Positions 25,431-37,160 of a DNA stretch of 64,000 nt are shown here, one piece after another (the stretch's first letter is position 1; the number at the start of each line of letters is the position of its first letter). Source of the stretch: Cymbidium sinense (lineage: Eukaryota; Streptophyta; Magnoliopsida; Asparagales; Orchidaceae). The stretch lies in the NCBI GenBank assembly GCA_021442155.1, contig CM038214.1, positions 49,420,703-49,484,702 of the forward strand, in the 5' to 3' direction. The notes below the pieces were generated by a model that was not told the DNA's origin, searched no databases, and worked only from the letters and a program-made list of their open reading frames with translations. The translations under genes and the position numbers were made by a program.

Positions 25431-26499
25431 ACCCTAAAAAAACCCTAAACTAAAACTTAAACCTAAACCTAAACCTAAAACTAAACTAAACCCTAAACCC
25501 CAAACCCTAAAAATAACCCTAAACCCCTAAACCCTAAACCCCAAAAAAAACTAAAACTAAACCTAAAAAAAATAAAACTAAAAAAATAAATAAATAAATA
25601 AACCTAAACCAAAAATAAAATATTAAATAAAATAAAATAAAATATAAACTAAACCTAAACCTAAACCTAACTAAACCTAAAAAGAAAATAAAATAAAACT
25701 AAAACTAAAATAAATAAAATAAATAAAACCTAAACTAAACTAAAAAAATAAAAAAATAAAATAAAATAAACCTAAAATAAAATAAAATAAACCTAAACTA
25801 AAATAAAAATAAAAACTATATAAAACCTAAACTAAAAAAACCTAAAATAAACCTAAAAATAAATAAAAATAAAATCTAAACTAAACTAAAAAAAAAACCT
25901 AAACTAAAATAAAAAAATAAAATAAAGAAAATAAAAATAAACCTAAACCTAAAATAAAATAAATAAACCAAAATAAATAAAACCTAAACCTAACCTAAAA
26001 TAAACTAAAAATTAAACCAAAACTAAATAAATAAAATAAACTATAAAATATAAAAAAAAAAACCTAAACATAAAATAAAATAAAACCTAAACTAAAAAAA
26101 AAATAAAACCTAAACCTAAAAAAAATAAAATAAAAATAAACTCAACTAAAAATAAACCCAAACCTAAAAAAAATAAACTAAAATAAAATCTAAACTAAAA
26201 TAAATAAACCTAAATAAAAATTTAACTAAATAAAAAAATAATTAAAATATAAATAAAATAAACTAGTAAACCTAAACCTACTAGTTTACTTAATTTTAAA
26301 AAAAAACCTAAACTCTAAATCCTAAACCCTAAACCCTAAACCCCTAAACCCTAAACTCTAAAACCCTAAACCCTAAACCCTAAAACACTAAACCATAATC
26401 CCTAAACCCTAATAAAACCCTAAAAAAAATAATAAACCCTAAAATAAACCTAACACTAAACCCTAAACCCCAAAATAATAAACTAACCCTAAACTAAAA
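25431..26499. repeat. Array 1, last full unit
   Basis: Telomere-like block (25,431-25,560), A-rich block (to about 26,270), boundary motif CTAGTTTACTTAATTTTAAA at 26,281, then a CCCTAAA-rich block. The distance between the ends of GRP copies 4 and 5 is about 1.44 kb, one basic unit plus a GRP fragment. No gene seen. Confidence 0.8.
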
Positions 26500-26866
26500 A
26501 AATGTAAACCTTGATGAAATCAATCAATCTAACTAAATCTAAATATAAACATAAATCATATGGTGGTATCTAGTGAAGGATAATGATGGTCAGCAAATAA
26601 TAAGAGTATAAAATTATAGTGGTTTAGGGAGACATGGATATGATGGTATCCCACTACTAATAGGTTTATGAGAACTAGAGAAATTAAAGATATATTGCTT
26701 ATGGAACTATATTCTTTAATAGAGATGTTCGCAATATTTTTGATTTGTTCTATGTGTGCTCATTTTATCTATGTCATCATTGTGTCTTAAAAAAAACTTG
26801 GTGTGTTTCTTGGTTGATGAAATTGAAAGTAAAAATGTTAAACATGAATTTATTTTATTAAAAGAA
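26500..26866 (+). pseudogene. GRP retropseudogene copy 5 (decayed, array edge)
   Basis: Starts at an AATGTAAACCTTGATGA remnant of the same truncation point and keeps scattered tail and 3'UTR pieces (TCCCACTACTAATAGG, GCTTATGGAACTATATTC, CTATGTGTGCTCATTTTATC, TGGTTGATGAAATTG). It ends in an interrupted A tract followed by AAACCTAAACC. It is the last GRP copy before the satellites and is the positional counterpart of copy 8. Confidence 0.75.
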
Positions 26867-27120
26867 ACCTAAACCATAAACCCTAAACTTAAAACCTAAA
26901 TCATAAACGATTAACCCTAAACCTTAAAAACCTTTAATGTTAAACCCTAAACCCTAAACCTTAATCCCTAAAATCCTAAACCCTAACCCTAAACCTTAAA
27001 CTCTAAAACCATTAACCCTAAACTAAAAAAACCTAAACCCTAAAAATAAAATGTTAAGCCTAAACTAAACCAATAAACCTAAATAAATTAAACTAACCCT
27101 AAACCCTAAACCATGAATAA
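26867..27120. repeat. Right edge of telomere-like array 1
   Basis: The final CCCTAAA-rich stretch, ending near an AACCATGAATAAAGATAA junction. The corresponding end of array 2 (58,948-59,230) has AACCTTGAATAATGATG followed by the same GTTATGGT(A/T)GCTAA and AAAATGTCTTCAAGAGA sequence, so the junction is shared. Confidence 0.8.
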
Positions 27121-28700
27121 AGATAAATATTAGTGATCTAAGAATGATAATTCATAACATAGTTATGGTAGCTAAAGAAAATGTCTTCAAGAGAATGTAT
27201 TAGGCTTAAATACCCTAACCCTAAATCATATTAAAATACCATATATTATAGATAATGTAGCATCATATATTGAGCAAATGATGTGTTTTAGTTATAAGAT
27301 GTTTTGAAATGTTTTAGTATATATGGTATGGGTATAGTCTATATTAATATAAATCATAAAATATTGATTTAATAAATTAGATGATGAAATTTATTAAATT
27401 TGAAGTGGGAATTAGGTAGTTCTGGTTTAATGCCACTTGTAGAAAAAAAAGTAAGATTTTATGTTCAAAATAAATATTATATGTTGTAGCATAGTATATC
27501 AATATATCATATATATCTGTGTATTTTAAATTATTTTATATAGCTACACTAGCATTATTTATAAAATGTTGATTTAGCTTTAAAATGGTGGAATTTAATA
27601 AATTCATAATATAGATGACATCATAATGTATATTTCAATTTAAAATATGTAAGTGATAATGAGTAAAATATATAGTTTTTTATTATTTAGACTAATTTTA
27701 ATTTTTTATCTTAAGACTTTTGTGTTGTGATATGCAATATAATATAAATATGTTATGTTTATTATAATATAGGATGCCATAATGTAGTGTAGCATCATGC
27801 ATGATAAGGTATATACTTGTTTTAGCATATTTAGTTTGCTATAGTATGATGTAGTAGAGTTTGTACTAATATAATTCATAAAAATAGATTTATAGGTGAG
27901 ATGATGGATTTGGCCAAAGGGTAAGCTTTGGGAACATCATTAAGTGTGCTATGGTGTGTCATTTAATCAAGAATGGAATTTTGCATCCAAAATAAATATT
28001 CATCTTCACCAAATTTTATAATTTTTTGCTTAAAGTGATTCATTTGGTGTAATGTAAGATAATATATAATATGAAAGTGTATTAAAATATAATGTACATA
28101 ATAATATAACTTCATATATATGAATGTGGTGGTGGGTTAAATATTATTGTACAATTTAGTATGTTTTACTTTTGTTATAATCATTGAGTCAAAACTCACA
28201 AAGTGTTAATTTGAAGGTTGTGATGGAAGAATTTTCCAAATTCATGGCACACACCAAGAAGAAACACCAAATTATGCTATTTTGCACCATTTCTAATAAA
28301 ATAACAATTTTACATCCAAAATGAACATTATTCATATTTTGAGAACATTTTGTTATTTGTTCCTTAAGATTCTAATGAGGTGTAATGTTAGATAATATAT
28401 TATATTATAGAAAATTATAATATAACATTATATATTATAATATAATATAGTGTTAATTCACACTAAATTATGTTAGCATGATATTGCATATTTAGTTTGA
28501 GCTACACCATAATAAATCATAAAATGTGATTATAATGTTAAGATGATGTAATTTGAATGGATACATTGTTAGGCTTTTGGTTGAAGTATTAAAGGTGTGC
28601 ATAAGAGAACAAATAAGATTTGATGATAATTCCATGTCTAGGACATGGAGGGAGATCCACTAGGGGTTCACACATGCATTGGACATGACATGTGTATGTC
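27121..28700. repeat. About 315-bp AT-rich satellite, five diverged copies (block 1)
   Basis: A core of the form CATAAAATGTTGATTT followed by AAGATGATGGAATTTG recurs at about 27,355, 27,561, 27,877, 28,197 and 28,517. Spacings are 206, 316, 320 and 320, so the first interval is shortened. Each unit also carries a GCATCATATAT/TATAAT stretch and an AAAATAAATATTCAT-like stretch. No coding potential. Its position at the array edge resembles subtelomeric satellites. Confidence 0.8.
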
Positions 28701-30060
28701 GAGTATAGAAGAAGAAAATTTGTTGGGGATAAGGTTTGAATTTAATTTGATTATATGATTTGTGGAAAGAAGATATCTAAAATTATAATCCACCAAAGAT
28801 TAAGATCAAATTGACTTAATTTATTTTATTTTAATTGATGATGAGGCATATCCATGAGATAGCTTTGAGTCGAGGGATCTATATAAACTACCTCTAAAGT
28901 TGAGCTATCAGGGATTGGATTGAAGATTTCAGATTTGTACCATTTTGGGGAATAAGAGTTTGTGGATTTTTTTGATTTAGATGGGGAGTTGGTTTAATTT
29001 GGCTCCACAAGGAGGTTGGTTTTGAATTTGATTTATTTACTCTTTTTTTTATATATGATTTAAATATGGGAGAAGGGTGATTTAACTCCACTAAGAAAAT
29101 CATATGGGTTTAATTTAATCTAAGTTAATTCATGGACCTTGTTGGTGTGAATGGACCCATTGAGAAAGGGGCTATATTAGCCTTAACCTACCTAAGGTTT
29201 ACAATTCCCAAGGGATAGTCTACCGACTATGGGATAAAGTTCGCTAACCTAAGGGGTTTCCATTCAGAGTACAATGGTTATGCTAGGAAAAAGGCATAAA
29301 AGACTTAAATCTTCCAAAGCCAGGAACAATTGCTAGGGTGACCTGTTGGATGAACAACAAATCAAACTTGACCTATACTTAGTGAATGTCTAGGACTTAT
29401 GTCATCTCAAAAGTATGTTAATTTTATTTTTTCATGTGATTTGATATATTTTATTTGGTTTGTGTTTTGAATTGAGGCATGCCCATTGATGAGCTGTCAA
29501 ATTTCATAAATTTAATTTATGGACCATGTTGGTGTGCAATGGACACACCGAGAAGGATATATCGACTTAACCCATATGATTTAAAACCAAATGGATACCA
29601 TGGGTGAGAGCTACCAATTGGGGTTTTTTTGTGTAATGACTATGTTAGGAAAAGGCTAAAGCTAGAAAAAATTATTTGGGTGACTTGTTGGTAGCAAACA
29701 AATTGAAACTCAATTTAAGGTGACTCATGAATGTTGTGGGACTTATATTAACTTAAGAGTAGTCACAATAAATTTTATAGGAGTTTTGATGACACTCTAA
29801 GATGAAACGCCAAAATGCACTGTGTCCTCTGATCCATAAGTGAATATATATATATATATATTCTCTATATGTTTTCTTGGACCATGTTGGTGTGTGAGGG
29901 ACCACATGGGGTATGCTTGATATCTCGATTTATTAGACCAAAGGAGAATCGCATAGATGATTCAATGGGTGGTTACTAGAAAATAGAACTATTGAATCAT
30001 AGTAACATGGGTACCGCTTTAAATGGGGCCTAAAGGACGTGATTAAATATAATCCCATAT
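28701..30060. repeat. About 370-bp repeat, three diverged copies
   Basis: A TGGACCWTGTTGGTGTG core recurs at about 29,132, 29,520 and 29,878 (spacings 388 and 358). After each core come a GAGAAGG or ACATGGGGTAT context, a GATTTA/ACCAAA stretch, and in copies 1-2 an ATGCTAGGAAAAAGGC / ATGTTAGGAAAAGGC pair. 28,735-29,130 contains related GATTTG/GGTTTGAATTT text. A minus-strand 69-codon frame (28,894-29,103) falls inside the repeat and has no domain. A short (TA)n lies at about 29,843-29,860. Confidence 0.65.
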
Positions 30061-30850
30061 ATGACAAATGCTATCTAGCCTCTAAGAGAAAGCTTATAGT
30101 GTAATCACTCAAGGAGAAAGTGTTACTTCCTCATGAGTGGTGTATCCTAAGAACCAACCAACCTAAGGTGTATCGATGAGTATGTATTCGTAGCATATGA
30201 GAACCAAATAACAATGCTCTGGTGTCAATGATCAATTAAAAAGAAAACATACTTACAATCACTAGAGAACAATTACCCAGGAAGGATGGACTTATTCTTT
30301 AAGTACCAAGAATGGAGCCTAGGGGACTTAATAAACCTCAAATATGTTGATAAAGGCATGAAGGTAAACTGAAAGTAAAACTCACATCCTCTTAAATAAG
30401 CCAACATGAGGTACTCAATAAGCGATGCCTATCAAACAAATAAAGCACTCTCACAAAGTATGTAAGGAAGGAAAGCTTAGTAATTTACATCCTAAAAGCA
30501 AGAAGACTATCGACACACTAGAAGGTAGATGTTACTCGACCTAGAGCAGCTATTGAGTGAGTTTCATTGGGCGTGTTATCTCAACTCAGAATAGCCCGAG
30601 ATAAAAGATATGTGTTTGTTTTATATGTTTATTGTAGTTTGCATTTTGTCGATGAAGGATAAGATGTCGCTGGTTCCTTACATCTACTAAACACATCATG
30701 GTAGATTTCAAACAAGAATACTTTCAACATGGAAGAGATTAATTCAAAATGGAATTTTCATTGATGAATAATTATTTTTAAAACAAGATTTATAATATTT
30801 ATTTAAGTAGAGCCTATTGATTGGAAGCATTGGGAATTCTCCCAAATGAT
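30061..30850. other. Unassigned intergenic DNA
   Basis: No gene, domain or tandem repeat recognised. Base composition is less skewed than in the arrays. It lies downstream (in element orientation) of a minus-strand gypsy integrase end, so part could be that element's 3' non-coding region or LTR, but I see no LTR pair. Confidence 0.4.
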
Positions 30851-31180
30851 TAATAAGTGATAAGATCCTCCTTATTTCATCTCTATGGCAAAAGGGCCTT
30901 CCCAAGTGGGTTCAAGCTTGCCTCCCATCTTACTAAGGCAATAAATCAGTCTCCTTAACTAAAATAAGCTTTCCTACCATCTTGGAATACAACTTATCAT
31001 GAGCTTGAATTATTTTAGCTTTGTACATCTTGATTTTGGCATGAAATCTCTCCTCCAAACCTTCAGTTCTTCAACCAACTTGGCGTACTCAATATGATCT
31101 GCTACCTATGGCTATTTTAGTGAGGTTATTTCTAATGGTAAAATGGCTTTACCCATTCAAGGAGAAAGGACTTCTCCTTT
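30851..31180 (-). pseudogene. Ty3/gypsy integrase C-terminal remnant
   Basis: On the minus strand the text reads PLEI, then QAHDKLYSKMVGKL and KMGGKLEPTWEGPFAI, in shifting frames; this matches the end of plant gypsy integrases, where the GKL.P.WEGPF box closes the pol polyprotein. Stops and shifts interrupt. It is fused directly to a truncated RT on its right; RNase H and the integrase core are missing. Confidence 0.65.
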
Positions 31181-31189
31181 GGTTATAAT

Positions 31190-31560
31190 GAGATAACATA
31201 ACACTCAACCGATGATGAATGAGTTCATCAAAGATTCAAGTCATAATGGTATGTAGCAGCATTTTAAGAAAAAGGCATGACCTTATAATAATAGATTTTG
31301 ATCATGGGTTCTAAAAGTGTTTCTTTTCATCTTCCCATCTTTATTTGGTTATATCTGATGAGCCATCCATGAAAGAAAATATGCATGAGATGAGGCAATG
31401 TCCACCATCAGTTCTGTGATTGGTAGTGGAAATTTGTCTTTTGGACTTGCCTTATTTAAATCTCTAAAATTGATGCATACGTGAATTTGGCCATTCTTTT
31501 TCTTAACTAGGATGATGCTTTCTAACCAATTTCTTGACTTCATAAATGACCTATTGTTCT
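31190..31560 (-). pseudogene. Ty3/gypsy reverse transcriptase remnant, catalytic box lost
   Basis: Minus-strand RT fingers and palm: VKKKNGQIHVCINFRDLNKA, then SPKDKFPLP and a DIASSHA-like piece (31,349-31,543), a frameshift, and FDELIHHRLSVML running toward the catalytic YVDD. The sequence changes just before the aspartates and joins the integrase remnant, so the active site is deleted. The second copy of this locus (61.7-62.3 kb) still has YVDD. Part of the polymerase of a plant gypsy element, degenerate. Confidence 0.8.
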
Positions 31561-31568
31561 ATGTCTAA

Positions 31569-31880
31569 TCACATGTGTCTAGGAGCTTGCTTAATAGGGT
31601 TAGTAGTAGGCTCTATTGCTAATTTATGGACTGCTACGTTAGGAGCCAATCTAGGCATCTCTTCATAATTCCATGCAAAGCAATCCTTAAACTCAATCAA
31701 TAGCATAACTAAGTCATTGGTTTCAATTTTATTTAACAAAGAACTGATGTATGGCATGGATCTTCGCCTTCCTAAGTTGATTTCTGAACTCATGATGGTT
31801 GACTTGATCTCTTCTTCAAACTCTAGCGATGCATCTTGACTTCAAAATTATGGATCATCTAAAGTTTCTAAGCCTCTCAT
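31569..31880 (-). pseudogene. Gypsy region upstream of RT (protease-RT linker)
   Basis: A 74-codon open piece (31,569-31,793) reads LLIEFKDCFAWNYEEMPRLA, then HKLAIEPTTNPIKQAPR, the conserved segment just before the RT fingers in plant gypsy pol. It lies in order with the RT remnant on its left. This segment is absent from the 62-kb copy, which has a deletion of about 330 bases at this point. Confidence 0.75.
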
Positions 31881-32755
31881 GAGTTAATGTGATTTGAAAA
31901 GAACTTATCATATTCCAAATGATTGTTATGACTTAAGAATGTCATCATCGACCGGACCCACTATACCAATCCTAGTCATAGTCTTGATGGAGAGCATTTG
32001 TTCTTCCATATTCTTGAAGTTGTCTCACCTATGCTTTGACCAAGTATATGGATTAACCCTTTCTTTGCAAATTATGAACACAGACAAGTACCAATCAAAA
32101 GGTAATTTTATTAAATCTTTATATGAATTTCAAGTTCTACATCAACTTGACTTGAGGATGATGCTCTTAAAGAACCTCGAGTGTTTACATATGGATGACT
32201 TGGGGCTTCCTTAACTACCAAACCAGCTTTTGAGAGAAAGTGGGGTTAGAGCTAAGGTTCCAACCGATGCCTAACTTTTTCACATATAGACTTGATACAC
32301 TTATACTTTGCTTTGAGCTTATCTTCATCGCTATCTCTCAAGTGTCAAGGAATCTATAGAAGAGTCTGGTGCTAACCATATAAGGCTCATCCATGAACTA
32401 GATTCAAAGTCTATATGATAGGTGTACTTGTAGTGATATCTTCTATTAAGGCTTTAAAGAGGTTTTCACCCCGACTACTCCTAAAGGCCTCTTCTTCTTG
32501 GAGGTCGTCATCCTATCCATATGTTCAATGGAAAACAAACGTGGTGGAATTTAATGTTAGGCTCAACTTCCTCCTCCAAGTATACCTCCCTTTATTTTCT
32601 TTTATTTTTTCTTTTCTTTTTTTTTTCTTTTTTCTCTTTTCTCTTTTTTTTTTTATTTTAAACTTTGCCAAGTTTACAAGAATAGACTTGTTAATTTTGA
32701 GGGATGAGTATGTCGCATCCTCATATATGTCATGAACTAAAATGGCTTGAGATCT
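31881..32755 (-). mobile_element. Degenerate gypsy pol linker region
   Basis: Lies between protease and RT remnants. Clearly homologous to 62,315-62,990 (shared TTTGTTCTTCCATATTCTT, GGATTAACCCTTTCTTTGC, TTGAGGATGATGCTC stretches), but no domain is readable. It contains a T/C-rich tract at 32,588-32,656, read on the minus strand as a Lys/Glu run. Plus-strand open frames here (31,894-32,214; 32,415-32,735) are, I think, shadows. Confidence 0.6.
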
Positions 32756-33000
32756 CTTTTAGATTATCCCACCTCTCACAAACTTCATACACCGATGTAG
32801 TAGAGGATGGAACTATGTTGTTCTCATGTATCCATGGTTTCCCAAGCAAAGTGTTGAAAGATGTAGTCTATAATGTGAAACATATTTGATCTTCCAATCA
32901 TCTATATCCAAGGGCAACACTATGGAGCCTCGTGCCCTTGACCTCACTTTGAAGCAATGATTCAATCTTCCCATCTTAGACTTAGAGTTTCTAGACACTA
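32756..33000 (-). pseudogene. Gypsy aspartic protease, C-terminal half
   Basis: The minus strand reads GSIVLPLDI then, after a frameshift, a LCLGNHGYMRTT frame that in the 63-kb copy is read correctly as ALLGRPWIHENN. The LLGRPWIHE box is the hallmark of the C-terminal half of retropepsin in plant gypsy elements. The N-terminal half with the catalytic Asp is not present here; sequence similarity to the element stops near 33,000. Confidence 0.7.
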
Positions 33001-33049
33001 GACTTCCCTAGTCATAAGACACTTCTAACAACTAGGTAAACACTTAACC

Positions 33050-33700
33050 TAAGCCCAAAGACTTAGAAGGGTTAACCATAGGATTAGGTTATGCCTTGGA
33101 TTAGGATAATCCACCTACCTACAACCCAAATCCAATCCATATTCACCTTCACAAACCAAACCTAAAGTTCAATTTAAACATCAAATCCAAATCCAAATCC
33201 AAGCCCCAATTTCAAAACCAAATGATTGAAGCTCGTGATCAAATCCAAACTTGAAACCTTCCTAAGCCATATGACCTATCCCATGGACTTAGACAAATAT
33301 TAATTCAAATCAATCCAAAATCAATTTATATCTTCAATCGCCTAAATAAAAATCAAATATACATTCAAATGATCAAAAAAATTAAATCAAATTAAATCTA
33401 AAACCCTTCCTAAGCATATCCATCCATGGACTTAGAAAATATTAATCCAAATCAATTCAAACTCAATAAATTTTCACAAATCAATCATATTTTCAATCAT
33501 CTCAAATTTAAATAAAATATACATTTAAATCATCAAAACTAAATCAAACCAAAATCAAACTTAAGCCACTTGACCCAACTCCATGGACTTAGCCAAATTC
33601 CTTCATTCCAAAACCCAAATTCAATTGATTTTCTCATGAATCAATCATATTCACAAATATAAATGAAATCTACAATCATCAAGCCAAACCAAAATCTACC
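33050..33700. repeat. About 150-bp diverged tandem repeat, three copies
   Basis: CCATGGACTTAG recurs at about 33,281, 33,424 and 33,581, each followed by a CAAAT...AATCCAAATCAA...TTTTCACAAATCAAT-like stretch and an ATACATTTAAATCATCAAAA-like stretch. Period is about 143-157 bases. The same repeat reappears at 63,420-64,000. No gene. Confidence 0.65.
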
Positions 33701-34690
33701 CAAGTTAAACTTAACCCCTTTTGACTTGAAATGTTCAAATGAACTAAAACCCATTTGAACCAAGTTAATTGTAATTAAATTTATATATCAATCCCAAATC
33801 CATATATAAACTCAACTAAATCAAACTCAACCCAAAATCAAGCCAACTAAACCCAATTGGTCCACTTGACCCAAAGTGGCCAATTTGACCTATTTGAGCC
33901 AAGTTCTAATCCTACCCAAATTGGATTGAACCAAGCCCATCAAAACCTCCCATCATGATCATTGATCACCCTAAGTTGATTAATACCAAATTGGTCAAAC
34001 CAAGTCAACTGGTCATTTGACCAAGTCAACCCCTTAACCCATATGAACCCAAACTAGCTAAATTGTAACCTAAGCCAAATCCTTGAAACCAATGATTCAT
34101 ACCAAATCAAAATCAATATTTGAATATGACTTGACCTTCAATTGAGTCAAACCAAACCTTGGCCCTCTTGACCAAGTTGATCCAAATTAACCTAAAAGAT
34201 CAAATTAGGTCAAATCAAAATATAAACCAAATTGATTGTAACCAATGGCTCAAGTTTATTCCAAATTGATTGTGAACTTGACCAAAGCCATGATTGAAAT
34301 TGAACCCAATTGAACCCAATTGATTCCCAAATTGACCTAAAGGTTCAAGTTGAAAGCAAAACCAAATCCAAATTAATTGAAACAAAAGCCTACAATCATA
34401 TTTAATTGGTCAACTAAACCCAAACCAACACCCAACCAATTTAATTTGGTCAAATTGGTCAACTTAACCCATTTGACCCAATTGAATTCAAATGAGAAAA
34501 AAAATCAAATCTAAGCCAAACTAAACCAAACCAATTGAACCAAATATCCCAAATGATCATATGAACTTGACCCAACCTTTGGTTTGACCTAATTTGACCA
34601 ATTGGTACACTTGACCCAACCTAACCCAATTTGACTTAAATGAGTCAAATTGAGTCAAACCAAACCAAATCAACTCCAACATTGAAATTT
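33701..34690. repeat. TTGAC(C/T)-rich low-complexity region
   Basis: C/A-rich DNA packed with TTGACC, TTGACT and their reverse complements: I count 24 in about 0.95 kb, against about one expected by chance. Also dense in CCAAATTG and AATTGAACC. No open frame of note. Probably a decayed minisatellite inside an LTR-like region. Confidence 0.6.
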
Positions 34691-36120
34691 GGCTAACCCA
34701 CCATTGCATTTCAAATTTTCCAAATCAAATCTAATGCCAAATAATCATTCTACCCATGGGTCTAGGCATGAGAGACAAATCACCCATGTAAGTGGTCATT
34801 TTCATTCCTTGGCCACTGGTACTCTCCTCCCAATGGTCCACCTAAGCACCTAGGACATCGCCCAACCTAACCCAAGGGTGGTTGGCATGACCCATGGGAG
34901 GTGAAATCACCTCACCCTCCCCATTGGAGCATTTGAAACCCATAGACACCCATGATTCCTCCTGGCAACCACCTCCACACTTCAACCAACCACAGACTCG
35001 AGATGGCCTGGCCTAGAAGCTAAACTAACTTACCATCATCAAGATGAAGGGGATACAAACCCCCTTATTTCCACTCAAACACACACAAAAATCATTCCTC
35101 AAAGCCCTAGCTACCCAAGATGAGCTGCTAGAACCATTCCCTAAGCTCCCAAGCTCATTCCTCAATCAAAAAATGCCATTCCCATTCATCCCAAAATAAG
35201 ACACTCCCATTTCTAACCTCACTTCCCCATTTCTCCATCAAACTCAAATTAACTTTGCACGAACCTTCCCTAGGCCTCGTCCAGAAAGAACAAATCATCT
35301 CCCAAGCTTCCTGAGCACCGAAAGTGGGACTTCGATCAAAGTCAAGCTCCAAATCATCAATTCATGTCCTTTCAAGCAAACATTAAGGAATTAATCCAAT
35401 TGCTGGTCAACAGGGCTTCATCTCCACTAAATGAAGCTTCCTCAATCATTCGAGCCACTAGGCTTGAGCTCTGGTGAGATATGCTTCCAAAACCAAAACA
35501 TAAGAAAAAATGGGTTGGAGCTTTTTATAGAAAACTTGCATCTCATGTGATCTTGACCATTGGATCCCCTTCGATCGATGTTGTGAAGGTGTGGGATCCT
35601 TTTGGAGTTGATCCGAGCTCGGGTAAGCTTGGATCAAGTGAGCAATGGAAACATTCCATTCTCCTCACCGTGACATAAGATTAATCACCATTTCCACTTA
35701 ATCAGAATGGATGCTTATGATTAGATCCACTAGATCAATCTAATTTAATATTATTAAGATGTGGGATGAACCATAGCCATCTGATCTTAGATCGATGATG
35801 AGAAAAGTGCTCCGCCGCCATGTAGGCAGAAGTTAGATAAGTTTTAAGTAGCCAATCCTATGATGCCATGTGAAAGCACAGCGGCACCATGGTGCCAATA
35901 GATTAGGCTTAATTAGGCTTAATTAATCATTTTAATGGTAAACTTCTAAAAATAAAAAATCATAGAGAAATAAAAAAATGCAAATAAATACTCATTTTAA
36001 AGGTATTTTAGAGGTGAATTAATTAAAATTATCTAACTAATTTTGAGTAATTAAAGTTTAATTAAGGTTTAATTGAAAATTTTATTAGCTTAATTACTTA
36101 AGTAATTAATGCCAAATTTT
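34691..36120. other. LTR-like or intergenic region, no gene
   Basis: Less AT-rich than its surroundings. A TATA-like TTTTTATAGAAAA lies at about 35,522, after a TGGGTTGGAGC stretch. Two 65-codon frames (35,155-35,352 minus; 35,481-35,678 plus) have no recognised domain and I do not call them genes. A long gypsy LTR is possible, but I cannot find its partner or TG...CA ends. Confidence 0.3.
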
Positions 36121-37160
36121 GTGGGATAGTATAATGGGATGACCTCTTCCTCCCTTGAATTTCTTGGGATTTAATACTCACTTAATTAGAAAAATTGACA
36201 AATTAAATATTAACTACACTTTTAAATTAATTAATGATTAATTAATCTGATGAATAGTAATAAATTGGTTAATTAAGTTTATTAATCATTGTTCACAAAG
36301 TAAGTGAACTAAGGAATAGGTTTGAACCCCTTTCCCTAAGTTCATTTCACCCTTTTAAAATGAAATTAATTAAGATTTAACTAATTAATTAAATCACTTA
36401 ATCAAATTGAAATCATAATCACATGAGACCCTAATTAATTAAATCAGGGGTAGATCTTTGGTGTTTAATAACCCAAATAAGTTTAATGAAATTATGGTTA
36501 GTCCATATATGTGGGAAAACCATAAGAGTAATTAATTAAGTTCCTTAATCTAATTAAATATTAATCATGCCATTAGCCCTTTTATTTTCTAGGATCATTG
36601 CAAGTTTATTTTCCATGCATATAATGTTTGTTCATAATTATTTAGTTAATTACTTTAATGTGACACAAGTAAGGGTAATTAATTCATCTAATTAATGGTT
36701 CAACTTAATTAACCCATAAATTCAACTTAATTACATTTCCTTAAATTACATCAAATCACTATTATAGAAATGGGTTTAAAACAACAAGTGATGATTTCTC
36801 TTCTCTTTAAATCAAATCAAATCCAAAACTTAATTAATAAAGAAGCTTTGCTTTGCTTTAAATAATCTTATTTGATTTGATTATCCTTAAGAACTAGTTT
36901 GGTTGAATGAATCACATGCTTATATTTGATTGTCCTCTTTCCAATCATGTTAAATTTGGTATGTCATTTGAATTCATGCATCCATCTTTCAAAATCAAGT
37001 AAAATAAAATGGATTTCTTTTATGTAAGCTTGCATGTATTGATTTAATTTAATATATGTGTGGGTATTATCACTATTAAATCCAAATGTATTTTTCAAAA
37101 GCTTATAAATTAATAATAATATGTGTTATGATGCTAATTATAAATACATAAGAAAAGCAT
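36121..37160. other. AT-rich intergenic DNA with frequent TTAATTAA
   Basis: Dominated by AATTAATTAA-type text (about 36,040-36,760). No open frame, RNA gene or element end recognised. Confidence 0.4.

Noticed and set aside
5728..26867. Active chromosome-end telomere
   Set aside because: Heptamers are heavily degenerate, the longest perfect run is seven units in the whole window, and unrelated DNA lies on both sides of each array.
28894..29103. Minus-strand 69-codon frame
   Set aside because: Falls inside satellite/repeat DNA and has no domain.
35155..35678. Two 65-codon frames, one on each strand, with more normal amino-acid composition
   Set aside because: No recognisable domain, no homologous second copy in the window and no supporting signals; kept as part of an LTR-like region.
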